A program made the translations under genes and the position numbers. From Candidatus Rokuibacteriota bacterium (GTDB taxonomy: Bacteria > Methylomirabilota > Methylomirabilia > Rokubacteriales > CSP1-6), in the NCBI GenBank assembly GCA_003220535.1, contig QHSU01000064.1, positions 1-64,000 of the forward strand: a stretch of DNA of 64,000 nt, in the 5' to 3' direction. Of this stretch, positions 25,309 to 34,686 are shown piece after piece (within the stretch, counting starts at the first letter, position 1; each line of letters begins with the position of its first letter). The notes below the pieces were generated by a model. The model saw only the letters and a list, made by a program, of their open reading frames with translations, was not told the DNA's origin and did no database searches.

Positions 25309-27021
25309 CTAGCCGAACATGCCGCCCATGCGGGCGCCCGCGATGCGGTTGATGACGGCGACGCTCAGGGCGGCCACGAGAATGAGGATGACGCCGAGCG
25401 CGGCGGCCTCGTTGGCGCTGCCGGCGATGTAGAAGGAGAAGATTCCGACGGTGATGGTCTCCCAGCCCCCGAGCGAGAGGAAGAGCACCGCCGAGGCTTC
25501 CTGGAGCGACGTCATGAACGAAAAGAGCGAGCCGACGAGGACGCCGCGCCAGATCAGCGGCAGCGTGATGTCACGGAAGGACCGCCAGCCTCGCGCGCCC
25601 ACGCTCGCCGCCGCCTCCTCCATCGACCGATGCACGAGCAGGAGCGACGCGTACGAGCCCCGCACCGTGTACGGGAGCCGGCGTATCGCGAGCACGAGGG
25701 GCAGGACGATCCAGAGACTCGTGAGCCCGTAGCCGACGCCCGGCACGTCGAACCGGAACGCGCGGATGTAGGCGATCCCGATGGCGGTGCCCGGAATCGC
25801 CAGGATCAGTGTGTTGATCCCGTCGAGCGCGTCCCGGCCTGGCAGCCGGGTGCGCGCCAGGATCCACGCGATCGGCACGCCGACGGCCACGCACAGGACC
25901 ACCGCGAGCCCCGAGTAGAGGAAGCTGTTCACGACGTACTTCGGCGTCTCGACGATGACCCGCTCGAAGTAGACGAGCGTGTACCGGACGGGGAACGGGG
26001 TCAGCGACCAGCCCCGGCCGACCGACGCGAGGACCACGCCGAGATAGGGGATGAACGACAGGAGCATCACGACCGAGAGGAACGCGACCGCTCCCATCTG
26101 GGCGAGCGGCGAGAGGCGCCGCCGAGCGACCTTCGAGTACGAGAGCGACGAGTAGTCCTTGATCGCGACGTACCGGCGCGCCGCGATCAGGAACACGACG
26201 GCGAGCACCACCATGATCGCGGAGATCACGATGCCCATCCGGAACAGCCGTCGATCCACGAATTGCACGATGTTGAGGTACGCCTGCGAGGCCAGCAGAT
26301 CGTGAACGCCCAGCACCAGCGGGGTGGCGAAGTCCGAGAAGGTCCAGATGAAGACCAGCAGCGCCCCGGCCACGTAGCCCGGCGTCGTCAGGGGCAGCGT
26401 GATCCGGACGAGCTTCGTCCAGCCTCGGGCGCCGACACTCTCGGCCGCCTCCTCGAGCGCCGGGTCGATCTTGGCGAGCGCGTCCACGACGTTGAGCGTG
26501 ATCATCGGGAAGAGGTGCAGCGTCTCCACCAACAGCACGCCGTGCAGCCCGTACACGAAGTTGATCGGCTTGACGAGCCCGAACCAGTCTTCCAGGAGCA
26601 CGTTCACGGTGCCGGCACGGCCCATGATGAAGGTGAACCCGAGCACCCCGACCAGCGGCGGCGAGATGATCGGGATCAGCGTCAGGTAGCTGAACAGGTT
26701 GCGACCGACGAAGTCGTAGCGGACGAGGAGCAACGCCACCGCGAACCCCACCGCCGAGGTCGCCGCGACGGTGCCGAGGCCGAGCAGGAGCGAGTTCGCG
26801 AGGGAGCGCAGATAGAAGGCATCGTGGGCGAACTCGACGAAGTTCCCGATCGTCAAGCGCCCGGCGTCGTCGCTGAACGCGTCATAGAGGATCCGCCCAA
26901 GCGGGTAGACGAGAAAGAGCAGCAGGAAGAGCCAGATGACGCCGACGCCGAGCGCCGGCAGGAGGCGCCGCGCGCGCGCACGCGCCAGCGGCCGAGCGAC
27001 CGAGGCGCTAGTCGTCGTCAT
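25309..27021 (-). CDS. Double-domain ABC permease (iron/thiamine-type, FbpB-like)
   Basis: 570 aa with about 12 membrane segments, formed by two fused permease domains. Each has a coupling EAA-type loop: EEAAESVGARGWTKLVRITLPL near residue 195 and EEAAASVGARGWRSFRDITLPL near residue 480. This fused architecture is typical of Fe(III), thiamine and some phosphonate importers. It overlaps the ATPase gene by 14 bp and ends the operon that starts at glpD. The substrate is not determined. Confidence 0.86.
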   Translation of the reverse strand: MTTTSASVARPLARARARRLLPALGVGVIWLFLLLFLVYPLGRILYDAFSDDAGRLTIGNFVEFAHDAFYLRSLANSLLLGLGTVAATSAVGFAVALLLVRYDFVGRNLFSYLTLIPIISPPLVGVLGFTFIMGRAGTVNVLLEDWFGLVKPINFVYGLHGVLLVETLHLFPMITLNVVDALAKIDPALEEAAESVGARGWTKLVRITLPLTTPGYVAGALLVFIWTFSDFATPLVLGVHDLLASQAYLNIVQFVDRRLFRMGIVISAIMVVLAVVFLIAARRYVAIKDYSSLSYSKVARRRLSPLAQMGAVAFLSVVMLLSFIPYLGVVLASVGRGWSLTPFPVRYTLVYFERVIVETPKYVVNSFLYSGLAVVLCVAVGVPIAWILARTRLPGRDALDGINTLILAIPGTAIGIAYIRAFRFDVPGVGYGLTSLWIVLPLVLAIRRLPYTVRGSYASLLLVHRSMEEAAASVGARGWRSFRDITLPLIWRGVLVGSLFSFMTSLQEASAVLFLSLGGWETITVGIFSFYIAGSANEAAALGVILILVAALSVAVINRIAGARMGGMFG

Positions 27022-28075
27022 CGGGAAGCGCCAGCGCCGCCGAGGCCGGAAACGTCACGCGCACCGCCGCGCCCGTCGGGAGGACCTCGTGGTGCCACGG
27101 GTCGCCCACGTCGACCTTGAGCACGACGCGGCCTGCCACCTCGACGTCGTAGCGCAGCGTGCTCCCCAGATAGGACGCCAGCACGACCCGTCCTTCGAAG
27201 GTGTTCTCGGGGCCGGCCCCGAGCGCGATGTTCTCGGGACGCACCGCGAGCACGCAGGGGCCGCCGGCGCGGACCCGCGGCGTCGGCGAGCCCCGCACGG
27301 TGCCGACGGTCGTCTCGGCGACGACGCGGTCAGCCCCGATCTCGCGGCAGGTGCCCGCGAGGAAGTTGTTGGTGCCGACGAAATCGGCGACGAACCGGCC
27401 GAGGGGCCGTTCGTAAAGCTCTTTGGGGGGCGCCACCTGGAGCACGCGGCCGTCCCGCATGACGGCGACGCGATCGGAGAGCGACAGCGCTTCCTCCTGA
27501 TCGTGGGTGACGTACACGGTCGTGATCCGCAGGTCTTTCTGCAGCGCGCGGATCTCCGCGCGCACCTGCACCCGGATTTTTGCGTCAAGGTTCGACAGCG
27601 GCTCGTCCAGCAGCAGGATGTCCGGGTTCAGCACGAGGGCGCGGGCGAGCGCGACGCGCTGCTGCTGGCCGCCGGAGAGCTGGCCGGGATAGCGGAGCTC
27701 GAGGCCCGCCAGGTTCACCTTGCGCAGGCCGGCCGCGATCCGCTCGGCGATCGTCGGGCCGTCGAGCTTCCGGAGCTTGAGCCCGTAGGCGATGTTGGCC
27801 TTCACCGTCATGTGCGGCCAGAGCGCGTAGTTCTGAAACACCATCCCGATGTTCCGCTCGTAGGGTCGGAGCCCGTCGACGCGACGATCGCCGAACCAGA
27901 TCTCGCCGCCGTCCGGGGTCCCGAAGCCGGCCATCAGCCGGAGCAACGTCGTCTTCCCGCAGCCCGAGGGCCCGAGCAGCGTGAAGAGCTCACCGTCGCC
28001 GATCTCGAGGCTCGCGCCGTCGACCGCGGTCACGCTCCCGAACCGCTTGAGGACCCGGGATAGCCGGATCTTCAC
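27008..28075 (-). CDS. ABC importer ATPase (FbpC/PotA/MalK class)
   Basis: 355 aa. Walker A GPSGCGKTT (about residue 35), Q-loop FQNYALWPHMTV, signature LSGGQQQRVALARAL, Walker B and D-loop ILLLDEPLSNLDAK, and the switch histidine in YVTHDQEEAL. A TOBE-type regulatory domain fills residues about 240-355. It lies in operon with the adjacent periplasmic binding protein and permease. It is also the only importer ATPase in the glycerol-phosphate block, so it might serve UgpAE too (inference). Confidence 0.9.
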   Translation of the reverse strand: MKIRLSRVLKRFGSVTAVDGASLEIGDGELFTLLGPSGCGKTTLLRLMAGFGTPDGGEIWFGDRRVDGLRPYERNIGMVFQNYALWPHMTVKANIAYGLKLRKLDGPTIAERIAAGLRKVNLAGLELRYPGQLSGGQQQRVALARALVLNPDILLLDEPLSNLDAKIRVQVRAEIRALQKDLRITTVYVTHDQEEALSLSDRVAVMRDGRVLQVAPPKELYERPLGRFVADFVGTNNFLAGTCREIGADRVVAETTVGTVRGSPTPRVRAGGPCVLAVRPENIALGAGPENTFEGRVVLASYLGSTLRYDVEVAGRVVLKVDVGDPWHHEVLPTGAAVRVTFPASAALALPDDDD

Positions 28076-28084
28076 CGTCGGCCG

Positions 28085-29200
28085 CTAGGGCTTCTTCCAG
28101 GTCGCTTCGATGTCCGTGCGGAACTTCTGCTTGAGCGCGTCCGACCGCTTCTGCGCGACGGCGTCGTCGTACACGTTGGAGACCTCTCGCTCGAAGTACG
28201 ACCGCACGCCCCCGGTGAACTCCACGGCCAGCTCGGCGGGAGAACCCGGCGGGCCCTGCACCTTGTACTTCGGCGTGATCGGGAAGAGCCCTCGCTCCAT
28301 GAAGACCTTCTGCCCCCGCTCGCTCAGGAGGAACTCGATGAAGGCGCGCGCCGTCCGGGGATTGCGGGCGCCCGCGAGGATCGCCATCGGCTCGGGCGTG
28401 ACGAAGGCGTTCTTCGGGGCGACGAACTTGAGGTCGAAGCCCGCAAGCTTCTCCTCGAACGCCATGTACGACGGGACGGCGAAGCCCGCGCCGAACTCGC
28501 CCTTGGCGACCACGGTCGGCACGTCACGGCTACGGGCCGTGAAGTGTCCGGTGTTCAGGGCGAGCTTGCGGAGCCACTCCCAGCCCTTGTCCTCCCCGTG
28601 CATCGACAGGATCACCTCGTAGGTCGCGTTCGACGACGAGGAGCGTGTGGGCGCGCACTGGGCGACCTCGCCCTTGAGCTTCGGATTCAGCAGGTCGTCC
28701 CACTCTCTGGGCTCGGCGATGCCGAGGCGCTGGATCTTCTTGGGATGGTAGACGAGCCCGTACGGCTCGAGCGCGGTGCCGACCCAGTAGCCGTTCTTGT
28801 CCTTGAGCGGAATGGCCCGTGGCGTGCCGATCGATGCGGGGATCGAGTCCCAGGCCTCACGGGCGATCTCCACCTTCTGCAAGAGTTTCTGCTCGGCGAG
28901 CTTCTCGAAGAGCGCCGACTCCCCGCCCCAGAAGATGTCGACCTCGGGCCGCCCCTTCCACTCGACGATACGGCCGTAGGCGACCGGCGTGCCCGCCGGG
29001 ATCGCGCTCACCTTGACCGTGACGTTCCACTTTTCCTTCGCGTAGTCGGCGAACGCCTTGAGCGCGGCGTCGTGGATGGACTTCGACACGGGCGTGATCA
29101 TGGCCAGCTCGCTCTCGATCGGCGGCGCCTGCCCGAGGGCCGCGCCCGACGTGCTCGCGGCGAGAAGGAGTGCCAGCGCCAGGACCCCGAATCGTTTCAT
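28085..29200 (-). CDS. Periplasmic extracellular solute-binding protein (iron-type family)
   Basis: 371 aa. A Sec signal peptide (LALALLLAASTSGAALGQ) is followed by a type 2 binding-protein fold: DIFWGGESALFEKLAEQ, then ALEPYGLVYHPKKI, then EPREWDDLLNPKLKGEVAQ. The last two are typical of the AfuA/FbpA-like group. No tyrosine pair for ferric iron is obvious, so the ligand could be another small anion or polyol. It starts 13 bp after glpK and precedes its ATPase by 9 bp. Confidence 0.85.
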   Translation of the reverse strand: MKRFGVLALALLLAASTSGAALGQAPPIESELAMITPVSKSIHDAALKAFADYAKEKWNVTVKVSAIPAGTPVAYGRIVEWKGRPEVDIFWGGESALFEKLAEQKLLQKVEIAREAWDSIPASIGTPRAIPLKDKNGYWVGTALEPYGLVYHPKKIQRLGIAEPREWDDLLNPKLKGEVAQCAPTRSSSSNATYEVILSMHGEDKGWEWLRKLALNTGHFTARSRDVPTVVAKGEFGAGFAVPSYMAFEEKLAGFDLKFVAPKNAFVTPEPMAILAGARNPRTARAFIEFLLSERGQKVFMERGLFPITPKYKVQGPPGSPAELAVEFTGGVRSYFEREVSNVYDDAVAQKRSDALKQKFRTDIEATWKKP

Positions 29201-29213
29201 CGACCGTCTCCTC

Positions 29214-30716
29214 TCATGAGACTATCCATCCCTTCGCTCGCTCCACCGCCCGCCGCCAGCCATCGTAACGCGCCGCCCGCGCCGCCTCGCCCAACTCCGG
29301 TTCGAACCTCCGCTCGAGGGCCCAGCGGCGCCCGACGTCGTCCAGCGAGCGCCAGACGCCCGCGCCCAGCCCCGCCAGGTAGGCGGCGCCGAGCCCGGTC
29401 GTCTCGATGACGCGCGGCCTCAGCACGGCGACGTTCAAGACGTCCGCCTGGAACTGGCAGAGGAAGTCGTTGGCGGCGGCGCCGCCGTCGACGCGCAGCT
29501 CCCACGCCCCCATCCCGGCGTCCGCCGCCATCGCCTCCAGCACGTCGCGGCTCTGGAAGGCGATCGCCTCGAGCGCCGCGCGCGCGAGGTGGGCGCCCGT
29601 CGTCCCACGGGTCAGCCCCACGATGGTTCCGCGCGCGTACATGTCCCAGTGCGGCGCGCCCAGGCCGACGAACGCCGGGACGAAATAGACGCCGCCCGTG
29701 TCGGGAACCGACTCGGCCAGCGCCTGGCTCTCGGCGGCGTTCCGGATCAGCCCGAGCCCGTCGCGCAGCCACTGGATGGCCGCGCCCGCGATGAACACGC
29801 TGCCCTCGAGCGCATACGTCGTCCGCCCGTCGATCCGCCACGCGATCGTCGTCACGAGCCCGTGCGACGAGGCGACCGGAGCGGGCCCGGTGTTGAGCAG
29901 CAGGAAGCAACCGGTCCCGTACGTGTTCTTCGCCGCGCCGGGTGCCAGGCACGCCTGGCCGAACAAGGCCGCCTGCTGGTCGCCGGCGACCCCGGCAATC
30001 GGCACCCCGCGCGGAAGCCAGCCGAGATCCTCCGTCTCGCCGAGCACACCCGCGGACGCCACGATCGCGGGCAGCATGACGCGCGGGACGTCGAGGATCT
30101 TCAGCATCTCGTCGTCCCAGTCAACCGTCCGGAGGTCGAGGCAGAGCGTCCGCGAGGCGTTCGTCGCGTCGGTGGCGTGGACGCGGCCGCCCGTGAGCTT
30201 CCAGAGCAACCACGAGTCGACGGTGCCGAAGGCGAGCTCACCGCGCACCGCGCGGCGGCGCGCCCCGGGAATCTCGTCGAGGAGCCAGCGGATCTTCGTG
30301 CCCGAGAAGTAGGCGTCGAGGACGAGCCCCGTCTTCGTCCGCACCAGGTCCTCGACACCGTCGGCGCGCAGCCGGTCGCACAGCGGCGCCGTCCGGCGGC
30401 ACTGCCAGACGATGGCGCGATGGATCGGGACGCCCGTCGCCCGCTCCCACACGACGGTCGTCTCGCGCTGGTTCGTGATGCCGATGGCCGCGATCTCGGT
30501 CCCGAGCACGCGGGCCTCGGACAACGCCGAGCGCACCGAGCGCTCGACGGTGGACCAGATTTCCTCCGGGTCGTGCTCGACCCACCCGGGCTGCGGGTAG
30601 TACTGCGGCAGCTCCGCGTAGCCACGCGCGAGCACGCGGCCGTCGGGATCGACGACCAGCGCGGTCGACCCGGTCGTGCCCTGATCGAGGGCGAGGACGT
30701 AGCGGCGCGCGGTCAT
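29214..30716 (-). CDS. glpK: Glycerol kinase
   Basis: 500 aa, standard length. It phosphorylates glycerol to sn-glycerol 3-phosphate. Key motifs are [16 protein letters not shown] at the N-terminus, [39 protein letters not shown] and the C-terminal ATP-binding [17 protein letters not shown]. It belongs to the glpD-ugp-GDPD-glpK block, with 16 bp to the upstream gene. Confidence 0.96.
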   Translation of the reverse strand: MTARRYVLALDQGTTGSTALVVDPDGRVLARGYAELPQYYPQPGWVEHDPEEIWSTVERSVRSALSEARVLGTEIAAIGITNQRETTVVWERATGVPIHRAIVWQCRRTAPLCDRLRADGVEDLVRTKTGLVLDAYFSGTKIRWLLDEIPGARRRAVRGELAFGTVDSWLLWKLTGGRVHATDATNASRTLCLDLRTVDWDDEMLKILDVPRVMLPAIVASAGVLGETEDLGWLPRGVPIAGVAGDQQAALFGQACLAPGAAKNTYGTGCFLLLNTGPAPVASSHGLVTTIAWRIDGRTTYALEGSVFIAGAAIQWLRDGLGLIRNAAESQALAESVPDTGGVYFVPAFVGLGAPHWDMYARGTIVGLTRGTTGAHLARAALEAIAFQSRDVLEAMAADAGMGAWELRVDGGAAANDFLCQFQADVLNVAVLRPRVIETTGLGAAYLAGLGAGVWRSLDDVGRRWALERRFEPELGEAARAARYDGWRRAVERAKGWIVS

Positions 30717-30732
30717 CGCTCCCGGAGGCGCT

Positions 30733-31488
30733 TCACGAATCGCCCCGGAGGAGCCGTTTGGCGAGGTCGGGTCGGTCGGTCGTGAGGACGTCGACCCCGA
30801 GGGCCAGCATTCTGCGGATCGTCGGCTCGTCGTTCACCGTCCAGACGCCGAGCGCGAGCTTCGCAGCGCGTGCCGCCGCGACCACCCGCTCGTCCACGAG
30901 CGTGTGCTCGAGCCCGACGTCGGTGACGCCGGCGGCGACCGCCCAGTCGATGGTCTGCTCGGGACGGGCCCCGGCCCGCTCGACCACGCCGCGGGCGACG
31001 AGGAGAGTCGTGCGCGCGCGCGGCGCCAGCGTGCGGACGCGCGCGATCACCTCGGGGTCGAACGCCATGATGGTCGCCCGCGCCAGCATTCCCGCGCTGG
31101 AGAGCGCGGCGAGGATCTTCTCCTCCAGCCCGTCGTAGCGGGCTCCCCGCCTCGGCCCCTTCACCTCGACCAGGAGCGCCACCGGCGCAGCGGCGGCCTC
31201 CCCGAGCACCGCGTCGAGCGTGGGCAGGTGCTCGGCGGTCAGGGTCCCGTCCGGCCCCTTGAGCCGGAGCCGGCGCAGATCGGCCGTCGTCATCGAGGCG
31301 ACCGCGCCCCGACCGTCGGTGGTCCGCTCGACCGTCGCGTCGTGGATCACCGCGACGGCGCCGTCGGCGGTCAGGTGCACGTCGAACTCGAGCAGGTCGC
31401 TGCCGAGCGCGATGGCGTTGGCGAACGCGAGCAGGCTGTTCTCGGGCCAGAGGGCCGCGCCCCCGCGGTGCGCCGCGATCCGCGTCAC
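30733..31488 (-). CDS. Glycerophosphodiester phosphodiesterase (UgpQ-like, cytoplasmic)
   Basis: 251 aa from the GTG at 31488, which overlaps the ugpE stop (GTGA). The GDPD catalytic motif is [18 protein letters not shown], followed by [24 protein letters not shown], which holds the metal-binding Glu/Asp and the second histidine. It cleaves glycerophosphodiesters to sn-glycerol 3-phosphate and an alcohol. There is no signal peptide, so it would act after import by UgpBAE, as UgpQ does. Confidence 0.93.
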   Translation of the reverse strand: MTRIAAHRGGAALWPENSLLAFANAIALGSDLLEFDVHLTADGAVAVIHDATVERTTDGRGAVASMTTADLRRLRLKGPDGTLTAEHLPTLDAVLGEAAAAPVALLVEVKGPRRGARYDGLEEKILAALSSAGMLARATIMAFDPEVIARVRTLAPRARTTLLVARGVVERAGARPEQTIDWAVAAGVTDVGLEHTLVDERVVAAARAAKLALGVWTVNDEPTIRRMLALGVDVLTTDRPDLAKRLLRGDS

Positions 31489-32381
31489 TTCTCGGTCTCG
31501 ATCAGGCCTTTCACGAACCAGCGCTGCATGACGACGATGACGGCCACCGGGGGGAGCAGAACCATCATCGCCGCCGCCATGGCCACGTTCCATTCCGGGA
31601 GCTGCGAGGTGCGAGGGATCAGCGAATCGATTCCGATGACGGCCGTTCGCATCTCGGGGCTGTTCGTCACCATGAGCGGCCACAGGTAGTCGTTCCACCC
31701 GTAGACGAAGAGGATGACGAAAAGCGCCGCGATGTTGGCCGTCGACAGCGGCAGCAGGATCGACCACAGGAACCGCAGCGGGCCGGCGCCGTCGAGCTGC
31801 GCGGCCTCGGCGAGCGAGTCGGGAATGGTTTGATAGTACTGACGGAAGAGGAAAGTCCCCGTCGCCGACGCCATGAGGGGCACGGTGAGTCCCCAGTAGG
31901 TATCGACCCAGCCGAGGACGCTCACGACCTGGTACGTCGAGACGATCCGTACTGGCACCGGCAACATCAGCGTGACGAAGATCATCCAGAACACGAGCTG
32001 CTTGCCCCGGAAGTTGAAGTACACGATCGCGAACGCGGACAGGAGCGAGATCGCGATCTTTCCGAAGGCGACGGCGAGCGCGACGATCGCGCTGTTCGCC
32101 AGGAGTCGCCCCATCTTCACGCGCGCCCACGCGTCGGCATAGTTCTGCAGCAGGTGGGTCGACGGCACGAGCTTCGGCGGGAGGCTCGTCACCTCGTCCA
32201 GCGTCTGGGTGCTGATGACGAACGCGTAGTAGAGCGGGAACGCGAGTACGGCCACCGAGGCGACGAGGATCGCGTGGGCGATCAGGCCGCTCCGGTCCCG
32301 CCGGCGGGCGGCGCCGAGGCCGCCCGCGAGCTCGGCCGGCGCGGCGACGTCGGTGGCGGCGACACGCCCGGTGGATGCCAT
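31485..32381 (-). CDS. ugpE: sn-Glycerol-3-phosphate ABC permease UgpE
   Basis: 298 aa from the ATG at 32381, which overlaps the ugpA stop (TGATG). Six membrane helices and a MalG-type EAA loop, LAEAAQLDGAGPLRFLWSILLPL, end with the LIETEK tail. LMLPVPVRIVSTYQVV and YGWNDYLWPLMVTN are UgpE/MalG-like. It pairs with UgpA to form the inner-membrane channel for glycerol 3-phosphate and its diesters. Confidence 0.9.
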   Translation of the reverse strand: MASTGRVAATDVAAPAELAGGLGAARRRDRSGLIAHAILVASVAVLAFPLYYAFVISTQTLDEVTSLPPKLVPSTHLLQNYADAWARVKMGRLLANSAIVALAVAFGKIAISLLSAFAIVYFNFRGKQLVFWMIFVTLMLPVPVRIVSTYQVVSVLGWVDTYWGLTVPLMASATGTFLFRQYYQTIPDSLAEAAQLDGAGPLRFLWSILLPLSTANIAALFVILFVYGWNDYLWPLMVTNSPEMRTAVIGIDSLIPRTSQLPEWNVAMAAAMMVLLPPVAVIVVMQRWFVKGLIETEK

Positions 32382-33262
32382 CAGTACGTCACCTTCTTCT
32401 CGGCGTACCGGAACTGCACGGCGGTCAGCGCGATCACCAGCAGCATCAGGATCACCGACTGCGCCGCCGAGTACCCGAGCTGGAGGCCGTCGAAGCCGTC
32501 CTTCCACGCGCGGTACACCAGGATCGACGTCGCGTCGCCCGGCCCGCCCTGCGTCACCGCGTGCACGAGGCCGAACGTGTCGAAGAACGCGAAGGTCATG
32601 TTGAGGGTGACCAGGAAGAAGGTCACCGGCGACAGGAGGGGAAACGTGATCGCGAAGAACCTCCTGATCGGGCCGGCCCCGTCCACGCTGGCCGCCTCGA
32701 GGACCGAGCCGGGGATGGCCTGGAGCCCGGCCAGGTAGAAGGCGAGGTTGTAGCCGAACTGCTTCCAGATCGCCGCGATGACGATGAGCGTCAGCGCCAC
32801 CCAGCCCTTCAAGAACCAGTTGAACTGATAGGCGGTCACGAACGACAGGAGGTAGGGCAGGACGCCGAAGGACGGATGGAAGACGAAGAGCCAGATGACG
32901 CCCGCCACCGCGGGAGCGATCCCGTACGGCCAGAGGAGGAGCGTCCGGTAGATGGCGAGCCCGCGGATCTTCGCGTTGGCCAGCGAGGCGAGGAGCAGGG
33001 CGAGCGCCAGGCCGATGAAGGTGACGAAGAGCGAGAACCCGAAGCTCGTCGCCGCGCTCCGGAAATAGGCGGGATCGCCGAGGAGTCGCACGAAGTTGCC
33101 CCCGCCGATGAAGATGAGCCGATCGCCGAACGGTGACGCCCGATAGAGTGACAGGCGCAGCGAGTCGAACGCCGGCCAGAAGAAGAAGACGATCGTGATG
33201 GCAACCTGGGGAGCGACGAGCGCGTAGGGCAGCCACCGATTGCGGAAGACCGTGCGTTTCAT
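32381..33262 (-). CDS. ugpA: sn-Glycerol-3-phosphate ABC permease UgpA
   Basis: 293 aa with six membrane segments. The EAA loop is LEAASVDGAGPIRRFFAITFPLLSPVT. DTFGLVHAVTQGGPGDATSILVY is the conserved MalF/UgpA segment after it. It lies 16 bp after ugpB and overlaps ugpE. The gene order B-A-E-(Q) parallels the enterobacterial ugp operon except that ugpC is missing. Confidence 0.92.
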   Translation of the reverse strand: MKRTVFRNRWLPYALVAPQVAITIVFFFWPAFDSLRLSLYRASPFGDRLIFIGGGNFVRLLGDPAYFRSAATSFGFSLFVTFIGLALALLLASLANAKIRGLAIYRTLLLWPYGIAPAVAGVIWLFVFHPSFGVLPYLLSFVTAYQFNWFLKGWVALTLIVIAAIWKQFGYNLAFYLAGLQAIPGSVLEAASVDGAGPIRRFFAITFPLLSPVTFFLVTLNMTFAFFDTFGLVHAVTQGGPGDATSILVYRAWKDGFDGLQLGYSAAQSVILMLLVIALTAVQFRYAEKKVTY

Positions 33263-33278
33263 GGGCGAGGGTCGCCGA

Positions 33279-34589
33279 CTACTTGTAGAGCGCCGCGAAC
33301 TCCTTCAGGATCTCGTTCCCCTTCACCACGGCGTCGTCGAGGCCCTGCTTGGCCGTCTTGTTGCCGCTGAAGATGTTCTCCATCTGCTCCTCGATGGCGT
33401 CGCGGACGGAGTTGAAGTTCCCGAGCCGGATCCCCTGGCTGTTGGGCGTTGTCTTGCCGCTGTTCATCTGGCTGACGGCTGTCTTCTGGTGCGGATTCTT
33501 CGCGTAGTGGCCGGAGGCCTCCAGGGCCTTGGTCGCGCTGTTCGTGAGCGGCAGATATCCCGTCACCCCCGCCCACCACGCCTGGTTCTCGGTGGCGGCG
33601 AGATATTTGAAGAACTGCGCGACGCCCTTATACTCCCCCGGCTTGGCGCCCTTCATCACCCAGAGCGTGGCCCCACCGATGATCGAGTTCCCCTGCGGGA
33701 AACCCGCGAGACGGGGCAGAAAGCCCGTGCCCCACGTGAACTTGCCTTCCGCGGCGCGGGTGAGGTTGCCGATGTAGGCCGACGAGGTCGTGAAGATCCC
33801 GCATTCGCCGGCGGTCATGAGCGCCTCGCCCTTGTTGACTCGGCCGCCGTACGTGAACCAGCCTTCCTTGGCGCCGCGCGCGAGCAACTCCATCATCTTC
33901 ACGCCGAAGGGGCCGTTGATCTTGAGCGTGGTCGCGAGGCCGTCGAAGCCGTTGCTGCGATCGGCGAAGGGCTGGTCGTGGTAGGCGTGCATGTTCTCGA
34001 CCAGCACCCACGACGGCCACGCCGAGCCGAACGGACACTTGACCCCCGCGGCCTGGAGCTTCTTCGCCATCGCCTCGACCTCGTCCCACGTCGACGGCGC
34101 CTTGTCCGGGAGACCCGCCTTCTTGAAGTGGTCCTTGTTGTAGTAGAGGATCGGCGTCGACGAGTTGAACGCCATCGAGGCGAGCTGCCCGCCCGTCGAG
34201 TAGTAACTCTTCACGGGCCCGATCAGGTCGTTCCAGTCGATCGCGAACTTGTGGTCACTCATGAGCTGGTGCACCGGGTACACCGCGCCCGACGACAGCA
34301 TGGTCTGGGTGCCGACTTCGAACACCTGAACGACGTGCGGGGGCTGCTTCGCCCGATAGGCCGCGATCGCGGCGTTGAGGGTCTCCGGATACGACCCTTT
34401 GTTCACCGCCTTCACGACGTAGTCGCTCTGCGAGGCATTGAACTTGGCGGTGATCTCGTTGACCCGCTCGTCCAGCACGCCCGTCATGGCGTGCCAGAAC
34501 TGGATCTCCGTCGCGGCGACCGTCGTCGATGGGAATCCAGCGACGAGCACCGCCGCCGCGACGAGAACGCCCAACGCCGAGCGCGTCAT
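33279..34589 (-). CDS. ugpB: Periplasmic sn-glycerol-3-phosphate binding protein UgpB
   Basis: 436 aa from the ATG at 34589, which has a GGAGG site 5 bases upstream; the in-frame ATG at 34601 contains that site. A Sec signal ends in STTVAA. UgpB signatures are IQFWHAMTGVLDERVNEI, then QVFEVGTQTMLSSGAVYPV, then LPYYPD-equivalent LPRLAGFPQGNSIIGGATLWV. It captures glycerol 3-phosphate and glycerophosphodiesters in the periplasm and delivers them to UgpAE. Confidence 0.93.
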   Translation of the reverse strand: MTRSALGVLVAAAVLVAGFPSTTVAATEIQFWHAMTGVLDERVNEITAKFNASQSDYVVKAVNKGSYPETLNAAIAAYRAKQPPHVVQVFEVGTQTMLSSGAVYPVHQLMSDHKFAIDWNDLIGPVKSYYSTGGQLASMAFNSSTPILYYNKDHFKKAGLPDKAPSTWDEVEAMAKKLQAAGVKCPFGSAWPSWVLVENMHAYHDQPFADRSNGFDGLATTLKINGPFGVKMMELLARGAKEGWFTYGGRVNKGEALMTAGECGIFTTSSAYIGNLTRAAEGKFTWGTGFLPRLAGFPQGNSIIGGATLWVMKGAKPGEYKGVAQFFKYLAATENQAWWAGVTGYLPLTNSATKALEASGHYAKNPHQKTAVSQMNSGKTTPNSQGIRLGNFNSVRDAIEEQMENIFSGNKTAKQGLDDAVVKGNEILKEFAALYK

Positions 34590-34636
34590 GAGGACCTCCA
34601 TCGTGGTCTGCTGGTCTGCTGCGGGTTCGGTGCCGC

Positions 34637-34645
34637 ACTATAGCA
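34637..34645 (-). promoter_or_regulatory. Extended -10 promoter ahead of ugpB
   Basis: On the minus strand TGCTATAGT is an extended -10 element (TG, one base, TATAGT), about 50 bp upstream of the ugpB start. No convincing -35 box is seen at the right spacing, as expected of extended -10 promoters. It could give ugpB-A-E-GDPD-glpK a start separate from glpD. Confidence 0.45.
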
Positions 34646-34686
34646 TAGGCGTACGACGGCCCGGTGACGCCGGCGCGGCGCGGCGG

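Noticed and set aside
25273..27120. Rightward 615-codon frame opposite the ABC permease
   Set aside because: Composition (His/Asp/Glu/Arg-rich, repetitive) and full overlap with a clear membrane permease mark it as an antisense shadow.
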